Shown in pieces: positions 27,273 to 37,660 of a stretch of DNA of 64,000 bases (the stretch's first letter is position 1; each line of letters starts with the position of its first letter). This DNA comes from Euzebya sp. (GTDB lineage Bacteria > Actinomycetota > Nitriliruptoria > Euzebyales > Euzebyaceae), in the NCBI RefSeq assembly GCF_964222135.1, contig NZ_CAXQBR010000074.1, positions 1-64,000 of the forward strand. The letters run 5' to 3'. Position numbers and translations under genes: made by a program. Below the pieces are notes generated by a model that had not been told where the DNA came from, searched no databases, and saw only the letters and a list, made by a program, of their open reading frames with translations.

Positions 27273-29330
27273 ATGCTGTCCGACGACAACCCGTTCGCCG
27301 ACCCGAGCGACCTGCCCTACGGCCTGCCGCCGTTCGACCGGATCCGCGCCGAGCACGTCATGCCGGCGTTCGAGGCGGGGATCGCCGCCCAGCGGGAGGA
27401 GTGGGAGGCCATCGCCACCGACCCGGAGCCCCCGACGGTCGGGAACACCCTCGAGGCTCTGCAGCGGTCCGGCCAGCTGCTCGACCGGGTCCTGACCGTC
27501 CACTTCACCCGGTCGAGCTCGGTCATCGACGACGACGTCCGCGCCCACGACGAGGCGATCGCCCCCGCCCTGGCCGCCCACGCCGACGCGCTACGCCTGG
27601 ACGGGCGGATCTTCGCTCGGGTCGACGCGCTGCACGACCGCATCGACGAGCTCGGCCTCGACGCCGAGCAGCGCCGCCTGCTCGAGCGGACCCACCTCGA
27701 CTTCACCCTGGCCGGCGCCGACCTGGACGACGATGACAAGGCGCGGCTGGCCGCGATGAACGAGCGGCTGTCGACGTTGACGACCGCGTTCAAGACCACG
27801 CTGGTGGACGCGACCACCGCCAACGCGCTGCACGTCACCGACCCCGCCGACCTGGCGGGGCTGTCCGCCGGCGCGATGGCCTCCGCCGCGGCCACCGCCG
27901 AGGCCCGCGGACTCGACGGCTGGCTGCTGACCCTCGTCCTGCCGACCGGCCAGCCAGCCCTCGCCTCCCTCACCGACCGCCGCACCCGCGAGCGGCTGCA
28001 CCGGGCCGCGACCACCCGCGGCCTCGGCGGCGACCACGACACCCGCGGGCTCCTGGTCGAGATCGCGGCGCTCCGCGCTGAGCGGGCCGCCCTGCTCGGC
28101 TTCGCCACACACGCCGACCACGTCCTCGCCGACCAGACCGCCGATGACGTGGACGCGGTCATGGCCACCCTCGGCGGGCTGGTCGGACCCGCGGTGGCCA
28201 ACGCCGCCGTGGAGGCAGCCGAGCTCGAGGCGCTGCTGCACGCCGACGGGCACGAGGGCCCGCTGGAGCCGTGGGACTGGGCGTTCTACGCCGAGCGGGT
28301 CCGCCGCGAGCGCTTCGGCGTCGACGAGTCCGAGCTCAGCGCGTACTTCGAGCTCGAGCGCGTCCTGGTCGACGGGATCCTGGCGGCGGCGACCCGGCTG
28401 TACGGCATCACCTTCCAGCCCCGCCCCGACCTGCCGACCTACCACCCCGACATCACCACCTACGAGGTGTTCGACGCCGACGGCTCGGGGATCGGCTTGG
28501 CGCTGGTCGACCCGTTCGCGCGGGACTCCAAGCGCGGCGGCGCGTGGATGACCACCCTCAGCGACCAGAGCCACCTGCTCGACGCCCGTCCGGTCGTGAC
28601 CCTGACCCTGAACGCCCCCAGACCCGGCGCTGGACAGCCGCCTCTCCTCACCGTCGACGAGGTGGAGACGGCCTTCCACGAGTTCGGCCACGCCCTCCAC
28701 GGGCTGTTCAGCGACGTGACCTACCCGCGGTTCTCGGGTACCTCGGTCCCGCGCGACTTCGTCGAGTTCCCCTCCCAGGTCAACGAGATGTGGGCGTTCG
28801 ACCCGGAGATCCTGCGCGGCTACGCGGTCCACCACGAGACCGGTGAGCCGCTCGACCCCGCGGCGATCGAGCGGTTGCAGGCGTCGAGGCGCTACGGCGA
28901 GGGGTTCGCCACGACCGAGTACCTGGCCGCCACCCTCCTCGACCTGGCCTGGCACCGGCTGCCCGCGGGGACCGCGATCGCCCCAGAGGACGTCGAGTCG
29001 TTCGAGGCGAGCGCCCTGCGCGACGCCGGCGTCGACGTCCACGCCATCCCGCCGCGCTACCGCTCGACCTACTTCGCCCACATCTTCGCCGGGGGGTACG
29101 CCGCGGCGTACTACTCCTACCTCTGGTCGGAGATCCTCGACGCGGAGCTGGTCGAGTGGTTCGGCGAGCGCGGCGGCCTCCGCCGCGAGAACGGCGACAT
29201 CTTCCGCGAGCGGCTCCTGGCCCGCGGCGGCTCGGTCGACCCGATGCAGGCCTTCGCCGACGTCCGAGGCCGCCCGCCGACGCTCGACCCGCTGCTCGAC
29301 CGGCGAGGTCTGCGCCCGCGCGAGCCGTAG
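27273..29330 (+). CDS. M3 family oligopeptidase (Dcp/OpdA-like)
   Basis: This zinc metallopeptidase has 685 residues, the standard length for oligopeptidase A / dipeptidyl carboxypeptidase. It degrades short peptides in the cytoplasm. The zinc motif HEFGH is at residues 469-473 in ETAFHEFGHALHGLFSD. Substrate-binding segments include RFSGTSVPRDFVEFPSQVNE, the Tyr/His-rich IPPRYRSTYFAHIFAGGYAA and WSEILDAE. It has no signal peptide. The ATG at 27273 has no Shine-Dalgarno, and CAGCCT six bases upstream may be another leaderless -10. Confidence 0.95.
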   Translation: MLSDDNPFADPSDLPYGLPPFDRIRAEHVMPAFEAGIAAQREEWEAIATDPEPPTVGNTLEALQRSGQLLDRVLTVHFTRSSSVIDDDVRAHDEAIAPALAAHADALRLDGRIFARVDALHDRIDELGLDAEQRRLLERTHLDFTLAGADLDDDDKARLAAMNERLSTLTTAFKTTLVDATTANALHVTDPADLAGLSAGAMASAAATAEARGLDGWLLTLVLPTGQPALASLTDRRTRERLHRAATTRGLGGDHDTRGLLVEIAALRAERAALLGFATHADHVLADQTADDVDAVMATLGGLVGPAVANAAVEAAELEALLHADGHEGPLEPWDWAFYAERVRRERFGVDESELSAYFELERVLVDGILAAATRLYGITFQPRPDLPTYHPDITTYEVFDADGSGIGLALVDPFARDSKRGGAWMTTLSDQSHLLDARPVVTLTLNAPRPGAGQPPLLTVDEVETAFHEFGHALHGLFSDVTYPRFSGTSVPRDFVEFPSQVNEMWAFDPEILRGYAVHHETGEPLDPAAIERLQASRRYGEGFATTEYLAATLLDLAWHRLPAGTAIAPEDVESFEASALRDAGVDVHAIPPRYRSTYFAHIFAGGYAAAYYSYLWSEILDAELVEWFGERGGLRRENGDIFRERLLARGGSVDPMQAFADVRGRPPTLDPLLDRRGLRPREP

Positions 29331-29362
29331 GGGCTCCGCCCGCGCGACGTGTGCCGACGTTC

Positions 29363-29408
29363 GGCGCGATCGGGGCCTGCCTCGCCTGACGGCGAGGTTC
29401 GGCGCGAT
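29363..29408 (+). repeat. 46-base palindromic element, copy 1
   Basis: This stretch begins and ends with the direct repeat GGCGCGAT and has the stem-loop CCTCGCCTGACGGCGAGG in its middle. It is repeated at 29446-29491 and again, in inverse orientation with a single mismatch, at 52859-52904, more than 23 kb away. Confidence 0.85.
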
Positions 29409-29445
29409 CCCACGCCCAGCCCAGCTCGCACGTGTGCCGACGTTC

Positions 29446-29491
29446 GGCGCGATCGGGGCCTACCTCGCCTGACGGCGAGGTTCGGCGCGAT
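29446..29491 (+). repeat. 46-base palindromic element, copy 2
   Basis: This is the second copy of the element, identical to copy 1 except for one G-to-A change before the stem. It lies one 83-base period downstream. Confidence 0.85.
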
Positions 29492-29556
29492 CCCACGCCC
29501 AGCCCAGCTCGCACGTGTGCCGACGTTCAGCGCGATCGGGGCCTATCTCGCCTCAC

Positions 29557-29590
29557 GGCGACGTAGGCCCCGCTCGGGGCCTACGTCGCC
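29557..29590. terminator. Perfect 15-bp hairpin between convergent M3 peptidase and fbiC
   Basis: Arms at 29557-29571 (GGCGACGTAGGCCCC) and 29576-29590 pair perfectly around the four-base loop GCTC. It lies downstream of both genes and probably works as a bidirectional terminator. Confidence 0.75.
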
Positions 29591-29654
29591 CCGCGCCCGG
29601 ACCGCCCCGCGCCTGGACCGCCCCGCGCCTGGACCACCCCGCGCCCGGACCGCC
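29591..29654 (+). repeat. Four tandem 16-base repeats
   Basis: Four copies of CCGCGCCCGGACCGCC with at most two substitutions each run end to end from 29591 and finish five bases before the fbiC stop codon. They may be slippage-prone. No function is known. Confidence 0.85.
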
Positions 29655-29658
29655 CCCG

Positions 29659-32202
29659 TCAGGCCACCGGCGCCGGCGGGGTCCTGATCCCCTCCGGGGC
29701 GATGACCCGGTAGTCCGTCGAGCGCTCCGCCACCGGGCGGCCCGCGGCGGCCGCGAGGGCGCGCAGCTCCGACGGGTCCTTCTTCACCCCGTGGTCCGCC
29801 CCGGCCATGCGGCTGATCGTCTCCTCCATCAACGTCCCGCCGAGGTCGTTCACGCCGGCGCGGAGCAGCTCGACCGCCCGCTCGACGCCGAGCTTCACCC
29901 AGCTCAGCTGCACGTTGTCGATCTGGCCCTGCAGCACGAGGCGGGCGACCGCGTGGACGCGCAGCGAGTCCTCCCACGCCGGACCCGGGCGGGCGACACC
30001 GGCCAGGTAGATCGGCGACTGGGCGTGGACGAAGGGGAGGGGGACGAACTCGGTGAACCCGCCGGTCTCGGACTGCAGCCGTCGGAGCAGCCACAGGTGC
30101 GCGGCCCAGTGGCGGGGCTCGTCGACGTGGCCGAACATCATCGTCGACGTGGACGGGATCCCCAGCCGGTGCGCGGTGCTGATGACCTCGACCCACGCGT
30201 CGGCGGGCAGCTTGCCCTTGGTCAGGACCCAGCGGACCTCGTCGTCCAGGATCTCGGCAGCCGTCCCCGGGATCGAGTCCAGCCCGGCGTCCCGCAGCGA
30301 CCCGAGGAAGGCCTCGATCGAGACACCCGCCCGCGTGGCCCCGGTGACGACCTCCATCGGGCTGAACGCGTGCACGTGGATGTCCGGGACCCGGTCCTTC
30401 ACGGCCCGGATGATCCGGGCGTAGTGGTCCGCTGGCAGGTCGGGGTGGATGCCGCCCTGGATGCACACCTCGGTCGCGCCGACCGCCCACGCCTCCGCCG
30501 CCCGGTCCGCGACCTCGTCGAGGGAGAGGGTGTAGGCGTCGGGGTCGTCGCGGCGCTGGGCGAACGCGCAGAACCGGCAGCCGACGTAGCAGACGTTCGT
30601 GAAGTTGATGTTCCGGTTGACGACGTAGGTCACCACGTCCCCCACCCGGTCGGCGCGCACGGCGTCGGCCGCCTCGCACAGCGCCGCGAGGTCAGGCCCC
30701 TCGGCACCGAACAGCACGAGCGCCTCGGCCTCGGTGGGCGGTGTCCCGTCGACCGCCCGGTCGAGGATGCCCTCGACGTCCCCGTCGACCCGGACCCGCG
30801 GTGCCGGCGTGGACCGCTGCCGGCGCGACGACAGCTCCTCCGCCGCGATCAGCGCCGTGTCGCCGGACACGTCGGCGGCGTCGGCCCGCAGGACCCCCTC
30901 ACCCCGTGACCAGCCGGTGACCCCGTCCCCCGCCGCCGCGTCGGTCCAGCGGCCGTCGTCGCCGACGGCCTCGAGCGCGTCGGGGGCCTGCCAGCGCTGC
31001 GGGGTGGGCACCCGTCCCTCCACCGCCAGCCCGTCGGGACCGGCGAGGGCCCGCACGACGTGGCGCATCGGCCCCGCCAGCCACGGGTCGGGGGTGCGGA
31101 CGTAGCTCGGGTACGCGCACAGCCGCTCGACCAGGCGCTTCCCCGCGGCTGCGGTCCGGGCCGCCAGCTCGTCGAGGTGGGGCCAGGGCGCCTCGGGGTT
31201 GACGTGGTCCGGCGTGACCGGCGAGACGCCGCCCCAGTCGTCGATGCCGGCGCCGACGATCTGCTCGACGTCGGCGGGGGAGAGGTTCGGCGGCGCCTGC
31301 AGGTGCACCTTCGTCGGCAGCAGCAGCCGGGCGACGGCGATCGTCGCGAGCAGCTCGTCGCGGTCGGGCTCCGGCGCGTGGCGCATCGCGGTGTCCGGCT
31401 TGGCCCGGAAGTTCTGGACGATGACCTCCTGCAGGTGGCCGTACCGCTTCGCGGTGGCCGCCAGCGCCATCAGCGCGTCGACCCGCTCGGCGTGGGTCTC
31501 GCCGATCCCGATCAGGATCCCGGAGGTGAACGGGACCGCGTGCTTGCCGGCGTCCTCGATCGTCCGCAGCCGGACGGCCGGCACCTTGTCGGGCGACCCG
31601 TGGTGCGGCATCCCCCTCTCGCCGAGCCGGTCGGCGGCCGTCTCGAGCATCATCCCCATCGACCCGGACACCGGCTTCAGCGCGGCGATCTCCGTCCAGC
31701 TCATCACCCCGGGGTTGAGGTGGGGGATCAACCCCGTCGCCTCGATCACCGCGATCGCGGCGGCGCGCAGGTAGGCGAGGGTCGAGTCGTAGCCCCGCTC
31801 GTCGAGCCACCGCCGCGCCGCCGAGTACCGCGCCTCGGGGCGGTCGCCCAAGGTGAACAGCGCCTCCTTGCACCCCGCCCGCCGGCCCTGCTCGGCCACC
31901 TCGACCACCTGGTCGATCGACATGAACGCCGGGATGTCGCCCTTGGGCGGCCAGGCGAACGTGCAGTACCCGCAGGTGTCGCGGCACAGGTGGGTGAGGG
32001 GGATGAACACCTTGCGGCTGTAGGTGACGGTGTCGCCGAACGCGCCGTCCCGGACCCGTGCGGCGACGCCCATCAGCGCGATCAGGTCCTCGCCCCGCGC
32101 GCCGACGAGCGTGGTCGCCTCGTCCGCGTTGAGGACCTTTCCGGCGTCGGCGCGGGCCAGCGCCCGCCGCATGGCGTGGGTGCGGGCGGGGGCCTGGGTC
32201 AT
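29659..32202 (-). CDS. fbiC: 7,8-didemethyl-8-hydroxy-5-deazariboflavin (FO) synthase, fused CofG-CofH
   Basis: Makes the FO chromophore of coenzyme F420 from tyrosine and the flavin precursor 5-amino-6-ribitylaminouracil. The 847-residue length fits the actinobacterial fusion. Two radical-SAM domains are present. The CofG half has Cys73, Cys77 and Cys80 in LCRDTCGYCTF. The CofH half has Cys538, Cys542 and Cys545 in NVCYVGCRFCAF. Each has the CX3CX2C iron-sulfur motif. The later segment GVNDLGGTLMEETISRMAG is typical of CofH. A TAGCCT -10 box eight bases before the ATG suggests a leaderless mRNA. Confidence 0.97.
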   Translation of the reverse strand: MTQAPARTHAMRRALARADAGKVLNADEATTLVGARGEDLIALMGVAARVRDGAFGDTVTYSRKVFIPLTHLCRDTCGYCTFAWPPKGDIPAFMSIDQVVEVAEQGRRAGCKEALFTLGDRPEARYSAARRWLDERGYDSTLAYLRAAAIAVIEATGLIPHLNPGVMSWTEIAALKPVSGSMGMMLETAADRLGERGMPHHGSPDKVPAVRLRTIEDAGKHAVPFTSGILIGIGETHAERVDALMALAATAKRYGHLQEVIVQNFRAKPDTAMRHAPEPDRDELLATIAVARLLLPTKVHLQAPPNLSPADVEQIVGAGIDDWGGVSPVTPDHVNPEAPWPHLDELAARTAAAGKRLVERLCAYPSYVRTPDPWLAGPMRHVVRALAGPDGLAVEGRVPTPQRWQAPDALEAVGDDGRWTDAAAGDGVTGWSRGEGVLRADAADVSGDTALIAAEELSSRRQRSTPAPRVRVDGDVEGILDRAVDGTPPTEAEALVLFGAEGPDLAALCEAADAVRADRVGDVVTYVVNRNINFTNVCYVGCRFCAFAQRRDDPDAYTLSLDEVADRAAEAWAVGATEVCIQGGIHPDLPADHYARIIRAVKDRVPDIHVHAFSPMEVVTGATRAGVSIEAFLGSLRDAGLDSIPGTAAEILDDEVRWVLTKGKLPADAWVEVISTAHRLGIPSTSTMMFGHVDEPRHWAAHLWLLRRLQSETGGFTEFVPLPFVHAQSPIYLAGVARPGPAWEDSLRVHAVARLVLQGQIDNVQLSWVKLGVERAVELLRAGVNDLGGTLMEETISRMAGADHGVKKDPSELRALAAAAGRPVAERSTDYRVIAPEGIRTPPAPVA

Positions 32203-32210
32203 GGGCGGTC

Positions 32211-32216
32211 AGGCTA
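32211..32216 (-). promoter_or_regulatory. Putative -10 box for a leaderless fbiC transcript
   Basis: On the minus strand TAGCCT ends eight bases before the fbiC ATG, without a Shine-Dalgarno in between. It is identical to the boxes before the kinase, fbiA and glmS. Confidence 0.5.
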
Positions 32217-32241
32217 GCGCCGCCGCCCGGCGACCCACCAG

Positions 32242-33165
32242 CTAGCGCAGGCGACCCATGAGCTCGACCATGTCGAGGTCGTCGTGGAGCTGGTGCTGCA
32301 GCATGAACCGGCTGACGCCGGCCTCGCGGTAGGCGTCGAGCCGCTCCTGGGCCTGGTCGACGGTGCCGACGACCCACTCGTGGCGGAGCCCGTCCAGCCA
32401 CCCCTCGACATCACCCTCGGCCTGCGAGATCTGCATGAGCCGCTCGGCGCGGCGGCGCACGTCGGCGTCGTCCTCGCCGAGGATGCAGCCGGTCATGATC
32501 GAGAGGGGGAGGGGGTCGCGTCCCGCCTCCTCACAGGCCGCGTCCAGCCGTCCACGCCGCTCGGTGACGGCGTCGATCGAGGGGAACGTGGTGTTGTACT
32601 CGTCGGCGTACGTGGCGGCGAGGCGGGCCCCCCGCGGTCCGGCGGCACCGCCCATGATCAGGTGGATGTGCCCGAGGGGCTTGGGCAGCGCCCCGCAGGA
32701 CTCGAGGGTGTAGTGGGTGCCGCTGAAGTCGACGGCGTCCTCGGTCCACTGGCGGGTGATGATCTCGAGCTGCTCGGCCAGCACGTCGTAGCGGGTCGAC
32801 GTGTCGTGGAAGTCGAAGCCGTACATCCGGTGCTCGAGCTCGTTCCACCCTGCCCCGATCCCGAGCTGCACGCGACCGCCGGACACGTGGTCGGCCGTGA
32901 CCACCTGCTTGGCCAGCACCGAGGGGTGGCGGAAGGACGTCGGCGACACCATCGTCCCGAGCAGGATGTCCTCGGTGACGGCGGCCAGCGCCGACAGCGT
33001 CGCCCACGCGTCGAGGGACCCGCGCTCGGTCCGGCCCTGCACGCTCGCGTAGTGGTCGCTGCGGAACAGGCCCTCCAACCCGGCGTCCTCCGCCGCGTCG
33101 GCCAGCGCCAGCCACTGCGCCCAGGTGACGTCCTCTTGCCCTTCGATCATCAGGTTGATGCCCAT
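32242..33165 (-). CDS. LLM-class F420-dependent oxidoreductase
   Basis: This luciferase-like monooxygenase fold protein has 307 residues. Visible family elements are the N-terminal GINLMIEGQEDVTWAQWLAL, LGTMVSPTSFRHPSVLAKQV with the following DHVSGGRVQLGIGAGW, and MGGAAGPRGARLAATYADEY. The F420 rather than FMN cofactor is inferred from its place inside the F420 gene group and from the actinobacterial subfamily. The substrate is unknown. The ATG at 33165 gives the family-typical start. An upstream frame would overlap the divergent promoter. The 3' end lies 39 bases before fbiC. Confidence 0.9.
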   Translation of the reverse strand: MGINLMIEGQEDVTWAQWLALADAAEDAGLEGLFRSDHYASVQGRTERGSLDAWATLSALAAVTEDILLGTMVSPTSFRHPSVLAKQVVTADHVSGGRVQLGIGAGWNELEHRMYGFDFHDTSTRYDVLAEQLEIITRQWTEDAVDFSGTHYTLESCGALPKPLGHIHLIMGGAAGPRGARLAATYADEYNTTFPSIDAVTERRGRLDAACEEAGRDPLPLSIMTGCILGEDDADVRRRAERLMQISQAEGDVEGWLDGLRHEWVVGTVDQAQERLDAYREAGVSRFMLQHQLHDDLDMVELMGRLR

Positions 33166-33207
33166 GGCCCCAACCCTGCCCGTGGAGGGGTGGGGGGACA
33201 CCGTGGC

Positions 33208-33213
33208 TAGCCT
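33208..33213 (+). promoter_or_regulatory. Putative -10 box for a leaderless fbiA transcript
   Basis: TAGCCT ends eight bases before the ATG at 33222. The gap GTCCCGCC has no ribosome-binding site. The region is the 56-base divergent gap with the LLM oxidoreductase. Confidence 0.5.
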
Positions 33214-33221
33214 GTCCCGCC

Positions 33222-34148
33222 ATGGACGTGGTGGCTCTGGCAGGGGGGATCGGCGCGGCGCGGTTCCTGCGCGGGCTCGTCCGCGCCGTCGACCCGGCGC
33301 GGTTGACCGTCGTCGCGAACACCGGCGACGACATCACCGTCCACGGGCTCCACGTCTCGCCGGACCTCGACACGATCACCTACACCCTCGGCGGCGGGGT
33401 GCACCCCGCGCAGGGCTGGGGGCGTGCCGACGAGGCCTTCGCGGTCGCCACCGAGCTGCGGGATCGCTACGGCCGTCCGGACTGGTTCACCCTCGGGGAC
33501 CGGGACATCGCCACCCACCTGGTGCGCACCGAGGTGCTCAGCCGCGGCGGGCGGCTCAGCGACGCCACGCGGGTGATCACCGACGCGTGGGCGATCCCCT
33601 TCCGCCTCCTGCCGATGACCGACGACGACGTCACCACGATGATCGAGACGGTCGACGGCCACCGCCTGCACTTCCAGCGCTGGTGGGTCGGCGAGCGCGC
33701 GGAGCCCCCCGTGGCGCAGGTCCGATTCGACGGCGCCGAGCGAGCCCGGCCAGCCCCCGGCGTGATCGCGGCGATCCAGCGCGCCGACGTCGTCGTGCTC
33801 TGCCCCTCCAACCCGGTGGTGTCGATCGGGACGATCCTCGCCGTCCCCGGCATCCGGGAGGAGCTGGCCGCGAAGCCGGTCGTGGGGGTCAGCCCGATCG
33901 TGGGCGGGCGGGTCGTGCGCGGGATGGCCGACAAGCTGCTCGGGGTCGTGGGCGCCGAGACCTCCGCGGCCGGCGTCGCGGGGCTGTACGCCGACCTGCT
34001 CGACGCCTGGGTCATCGACGACGCCGACGCGGACGCCGCGGACGGGCTGCGCGCCGGCGGGCTCGCCGTCGCGGTCACCGACACGATCATGTCCGACGTC
34101 GACGTCACCACCGCCCTGGCCCGCACGGCCCTCGGCCTGGTCACCTGA
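33222..34148 (+). CDS. fbiA: 2-phospho-L-lactate / EPPG transferase (CofD, FbiA)
   Basis: Transfers a phospholactyl-type group to FO to give (dehydro-)F420-0. It has 308 residues, typical of the family. It starts MDVVALAGGIGAARFLRGL, the nucleotide-binding glycine loop, and has VVANTGDDITVHGLHVSPDL, TLGDRDIATHLVR and LCPSNPVVSIGTIL. Whether the donor precursor is phospholactate or phosphoenolpyruvate cannot be read from the sequence. It is divergent from the LLM oxidoreductase and lies 314 bases before cofE. Confidence 0.96.
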   Translation: MDVVALAGGIGAARFLRGLVRAVDPARLTVVANTGDDITVHGLHVSPDLDTITYTLGGGVHPAQGWGRADEAFAVATELRDRYGRPDWFTLGDRDIATHLVRTEVLSRGGRLSDATRVITDAWAIPFRLLPMTDDDVTTMIETVDGHRLHFQRWWVGERAEPPVAQVRFDGAERARPAPGVIAAIQRADVVVLCPSNPVVSIGTILAVPGIREELAAKPVVGVSPIVGGRVVRGMADKLLGVVGAETSAAGVAGLYADLLDAWVIDDADADAADGLRAGGLAVAVTDTIMSDVDVTTALARTALGLVT

Positions 34149-34193
34149 TGGGCGGCGGGGTGGCGCACGTGGGGGGAGTCCGCTCCCCGCAGC

Positions 34194-34400
34194 GGATGGA
34201 ATCGACATCTCTGAGGGGGAGGGGTGGGGACCCCCCGTGGAGGGATTCGACACCTTCGAGGGGGAGGGGTGGGGGTGCTGATGGCTACTGGTGCGGAAGA
34301 GCGGTGGAGTGCACGGGAGATCAGCGCCCGGATGTCGAATCCATCCACGGGCCGGTCTGCACGGACACCCTCCGGAACCGCGACGGTGTCGATTCCATCC
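34194..34400. repeat. Four-copy inverted motif array between fbiA and cofE
   Basis: A 16-base motif close to GGATGGAATCGACACC occurs twice on the plus strand (34194 and 34239, period 45, each followed by GAGGGGGAGGGGTGGGG). It occurs twice on the minus strand (34331-34346 and 34385-34400). The two halves can pair as a large inverted structure. The array fills the 314-base gap, in which no gene is visible. Confidence 0.75.
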
Positions 34401-34462
34401 GGGTGGCCAGCACTCCCCACCCCACCCCCCACCCCGCGCCGCACCCGGCTCGCGGGCCCGCG

Positions 34463-35407
34463 ATGACCGGGGAGGTCGTGGTCACCCCGGTCCAGGGGGT
34501 CGGGGAGGTCACCGCGGGCGCCCCGCTCGCCCGACTCATCGCCGACGCGGTCGACCTGGTCGACGGCGACATCGTGGTGGTGGCCTCCAAGGTCGTCGCC
34601 AAGGCGGAGGGGCGGGTCATGCCGCTCGGCGACGGCGAGACCCCCGAGGACGCGCGCCGACGTCTGGCCCTGGCCGACGAGGTCGTGGCGGAGACCCCCC
34701 ACGTGGTGATCGTCCGGACCGCCCACGGGCACGTCTGCGCGAACGCCGGCATCGACGCCTCCAACGTCCCCGGCGGCGGGGTGCTCCTCCTCCCCGCCGA
34801 TCCCGACGCGAGCGCGGCCGCCCTGCGCCGCGACCTGGCCGCCACCGCCGACGTCGGCGTGGTCGTGGGCGACCCCTTCGGGCGGGCGTGGCGGCAGGGC
34901 CAGACCGACGTGGCGCTCGGCGTGGCGGGTCTCGCCGCCCTCCGCGACGAGCGCGGCACCGTCGACCGGGAGGGGCGGCCGCTGTCGGTGACCCTGGTCG
35001 CCGTCGCCGACCAGCTCGCGGGCGCCGCGGACCTGGTGCGCGACAAGGCCGCCGGCGTACCGGTCGTCCGCATCCGCGGCCTCGGCCACCTGCTCGGCGC
35101 CGCGGGGACCGGCGCGGACCTGATCCGCGCACCCGCGGAGGACCTCTTCCCCCACGGCCGTGGCTGGCTGGCCCGACGGCTCGCGACGGGGGAGGGCGCG
35201 CCGGTCCGCGACACGAGCCCCGCGGCCTGGGAGTGGGACCTGGTCCTCCGCGCGGCCGGCGGCGGGACGCGGGACGGCGACCGGCTGGTCACCGACGACG
35301 GGTTGGTCGCCGGGCGGGCGGAGGCGTGCCTCCTCGACCTGGGCTACCCCGTCGACCTGGTCCACGGTCCGGAGGGCTACGCCGTGGTGGTCCGCCCCTC
35401 GCCGTAG
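34463..35407 (+). CDS. cofE: Coenzyme F420-0:L-glutamate ligase (CofE), single-domain FbiB
   Basis: Adds glutamates to F420-0. The CofE domain covers about residues 1-240: VDGDIVVVASKVVAKAEGR, HGHVCANAGIDASNVPGGG, VGDPFGRAWRQGQTDVALG and AGTGADLIRAPAEDLF. It has 314 residues. Mycobacterial FbiB has about 450, with a C-terminal nitroreductase domain that reduces dehydro-F420-0. That domain is not present. Instead there is a tail of about 70 residues without recognised similarity. The ATG at 34463 is preceded by no strong ribosome-binding site. Confidence 0.93.
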   Translation: MTGEVVVTPVQGVGEVTAGAPLARLIADAVDLVDGDIVVVASKVVAKAEGRVMPLGDGETPEDARRRLALADEVVAETPHVVIVRTAHGHVCANAGIDASNVPGGGVLLLPADPDASAAALRRDLAATADVGVVVGDPFGRAWRQGQTDVALGVAGLAALRDERGTVDREGRPLSVTLVAVADQLAGAADLVRDKAAGVPVVRIRGLGHLLGAAGTGADLIRAPAEDLFPHGRGWLARRLATGEGAPVRDTSPAAWEWDLVLRAAGGGTRDGDRLVTDDGLVAGRAEACLLDLGYPVDLVHGPEGYAVVVRPSP

Positions 35408-35410
35408 CCT
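35405..35410 (+). promoter_or_regulatory. Putative -10 box for a leaderless glmS transcript
   Basis: TAGCCT overlaps the cofE stop codon and ends six bases before the glmS ATG. A transcript from it would start on the ATG itself. Confidence 0.5.
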
Positions 35411-35416
35411 GGCCCC

Positions 35417-37249
<1,833 letters not shown>

Positions 37250-37261
37250 CCGGGGCCCGCT

Positions 37262-37624
37262 GTGATCGTCGGGGTCGGCATCGACCTGATCGAGATCGAC
37301 CGGATCCGTGCCGCGCTGTCGCGGACCCCGTCGCTCCGGCGGCGCATCTGGACGTCCGCGGAGTGGGAGGGGTGCGCCGACCGCGTCGAGCGGCTCGCAG
37401 CGAGGTTCGCGGCCAAGGAGGCCGTCGCGAAGGCCATCGGCACCGGCGTGCGCGGGTTCTCCCTCGTCGACGTCGAGGTGATCAGCGACGGCGTCGGCCG
37501 CCCCTCCGTCGTCCTGCGCGGCCCGGCCATCGCCGTCGCCGAGGCGCGCGGTGTGGCCGTCGTCCACCTCTCCCTCACCACCTCCGACGCGGTCGCCGCT
37601 GCCTACGCCGTCGCCGAGGGCTGA
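37262..37624 (+). CDS. acpS: Holo-[acyl-carrier-protein] synthase
   Basis: Transfers phosphopantetheine from CoA to ACP. The trimeric AcpS type has 120 residues. Asp8 in GVGIDLIEIDRI and Glu in FAAKEAVAKAIGTG bind magnesium. The end is VHLSLTTSDAVAAAYAVAE. The GTG start comes 12 bases after the glmS stop. The order glmS-acpS-nnr-alr is the actinobacterial one. Confidence 0.96.
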   Translation: MIVGVGIDLIEIDRIRAALSRTPSLRRRIWTSAEWEGCADRVERLAARFAAKEAVAKAIGTGVRGFSLVDVEVISDGVGRPSVVLRGPAIAVAEARGVAVVHLSLTTSDAVAAAYAVAEG

Positions 37625-37660
37625 CCGGAGGGGACCGACACCTGACAGGATGGGTCGGCG

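Larger units (their letters stand above)
29348..29556 (+). repeat. 83-base tandem repeat array at the M3/fbiC convergent gap
   Basis: Units begin CGTGTGCCGACGTTC at 29348, 29431 and 29514. The first two are nearly identical over 83 bases, and the third diverges after about 30 bases and runs into the hairpin at 29557. The period is not a multiple of three, and no ribosome-binding site precedes it, so it is not coding. Each full unit contains a 7-bp stem CCTCGCC/GGCGAGG with a four-base loop. It fills most of the 328-base gap between the M3 peptidase and fbiC. Confidence 0.85.

Noticed and set aside
29348-29654. CRISPR array or coding repeat protein
   Set aside because: Periods of 83 and 16 bases without spacers. 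Neither period is a multiple of three and there is no ribosome-binding site.
29514-29657. Extension of a gene into the repeat array at the fbiC 3' side
   Set aside because: The fbiC stop is at the end of a normal-length protein. The array lies outside both flanking genes.
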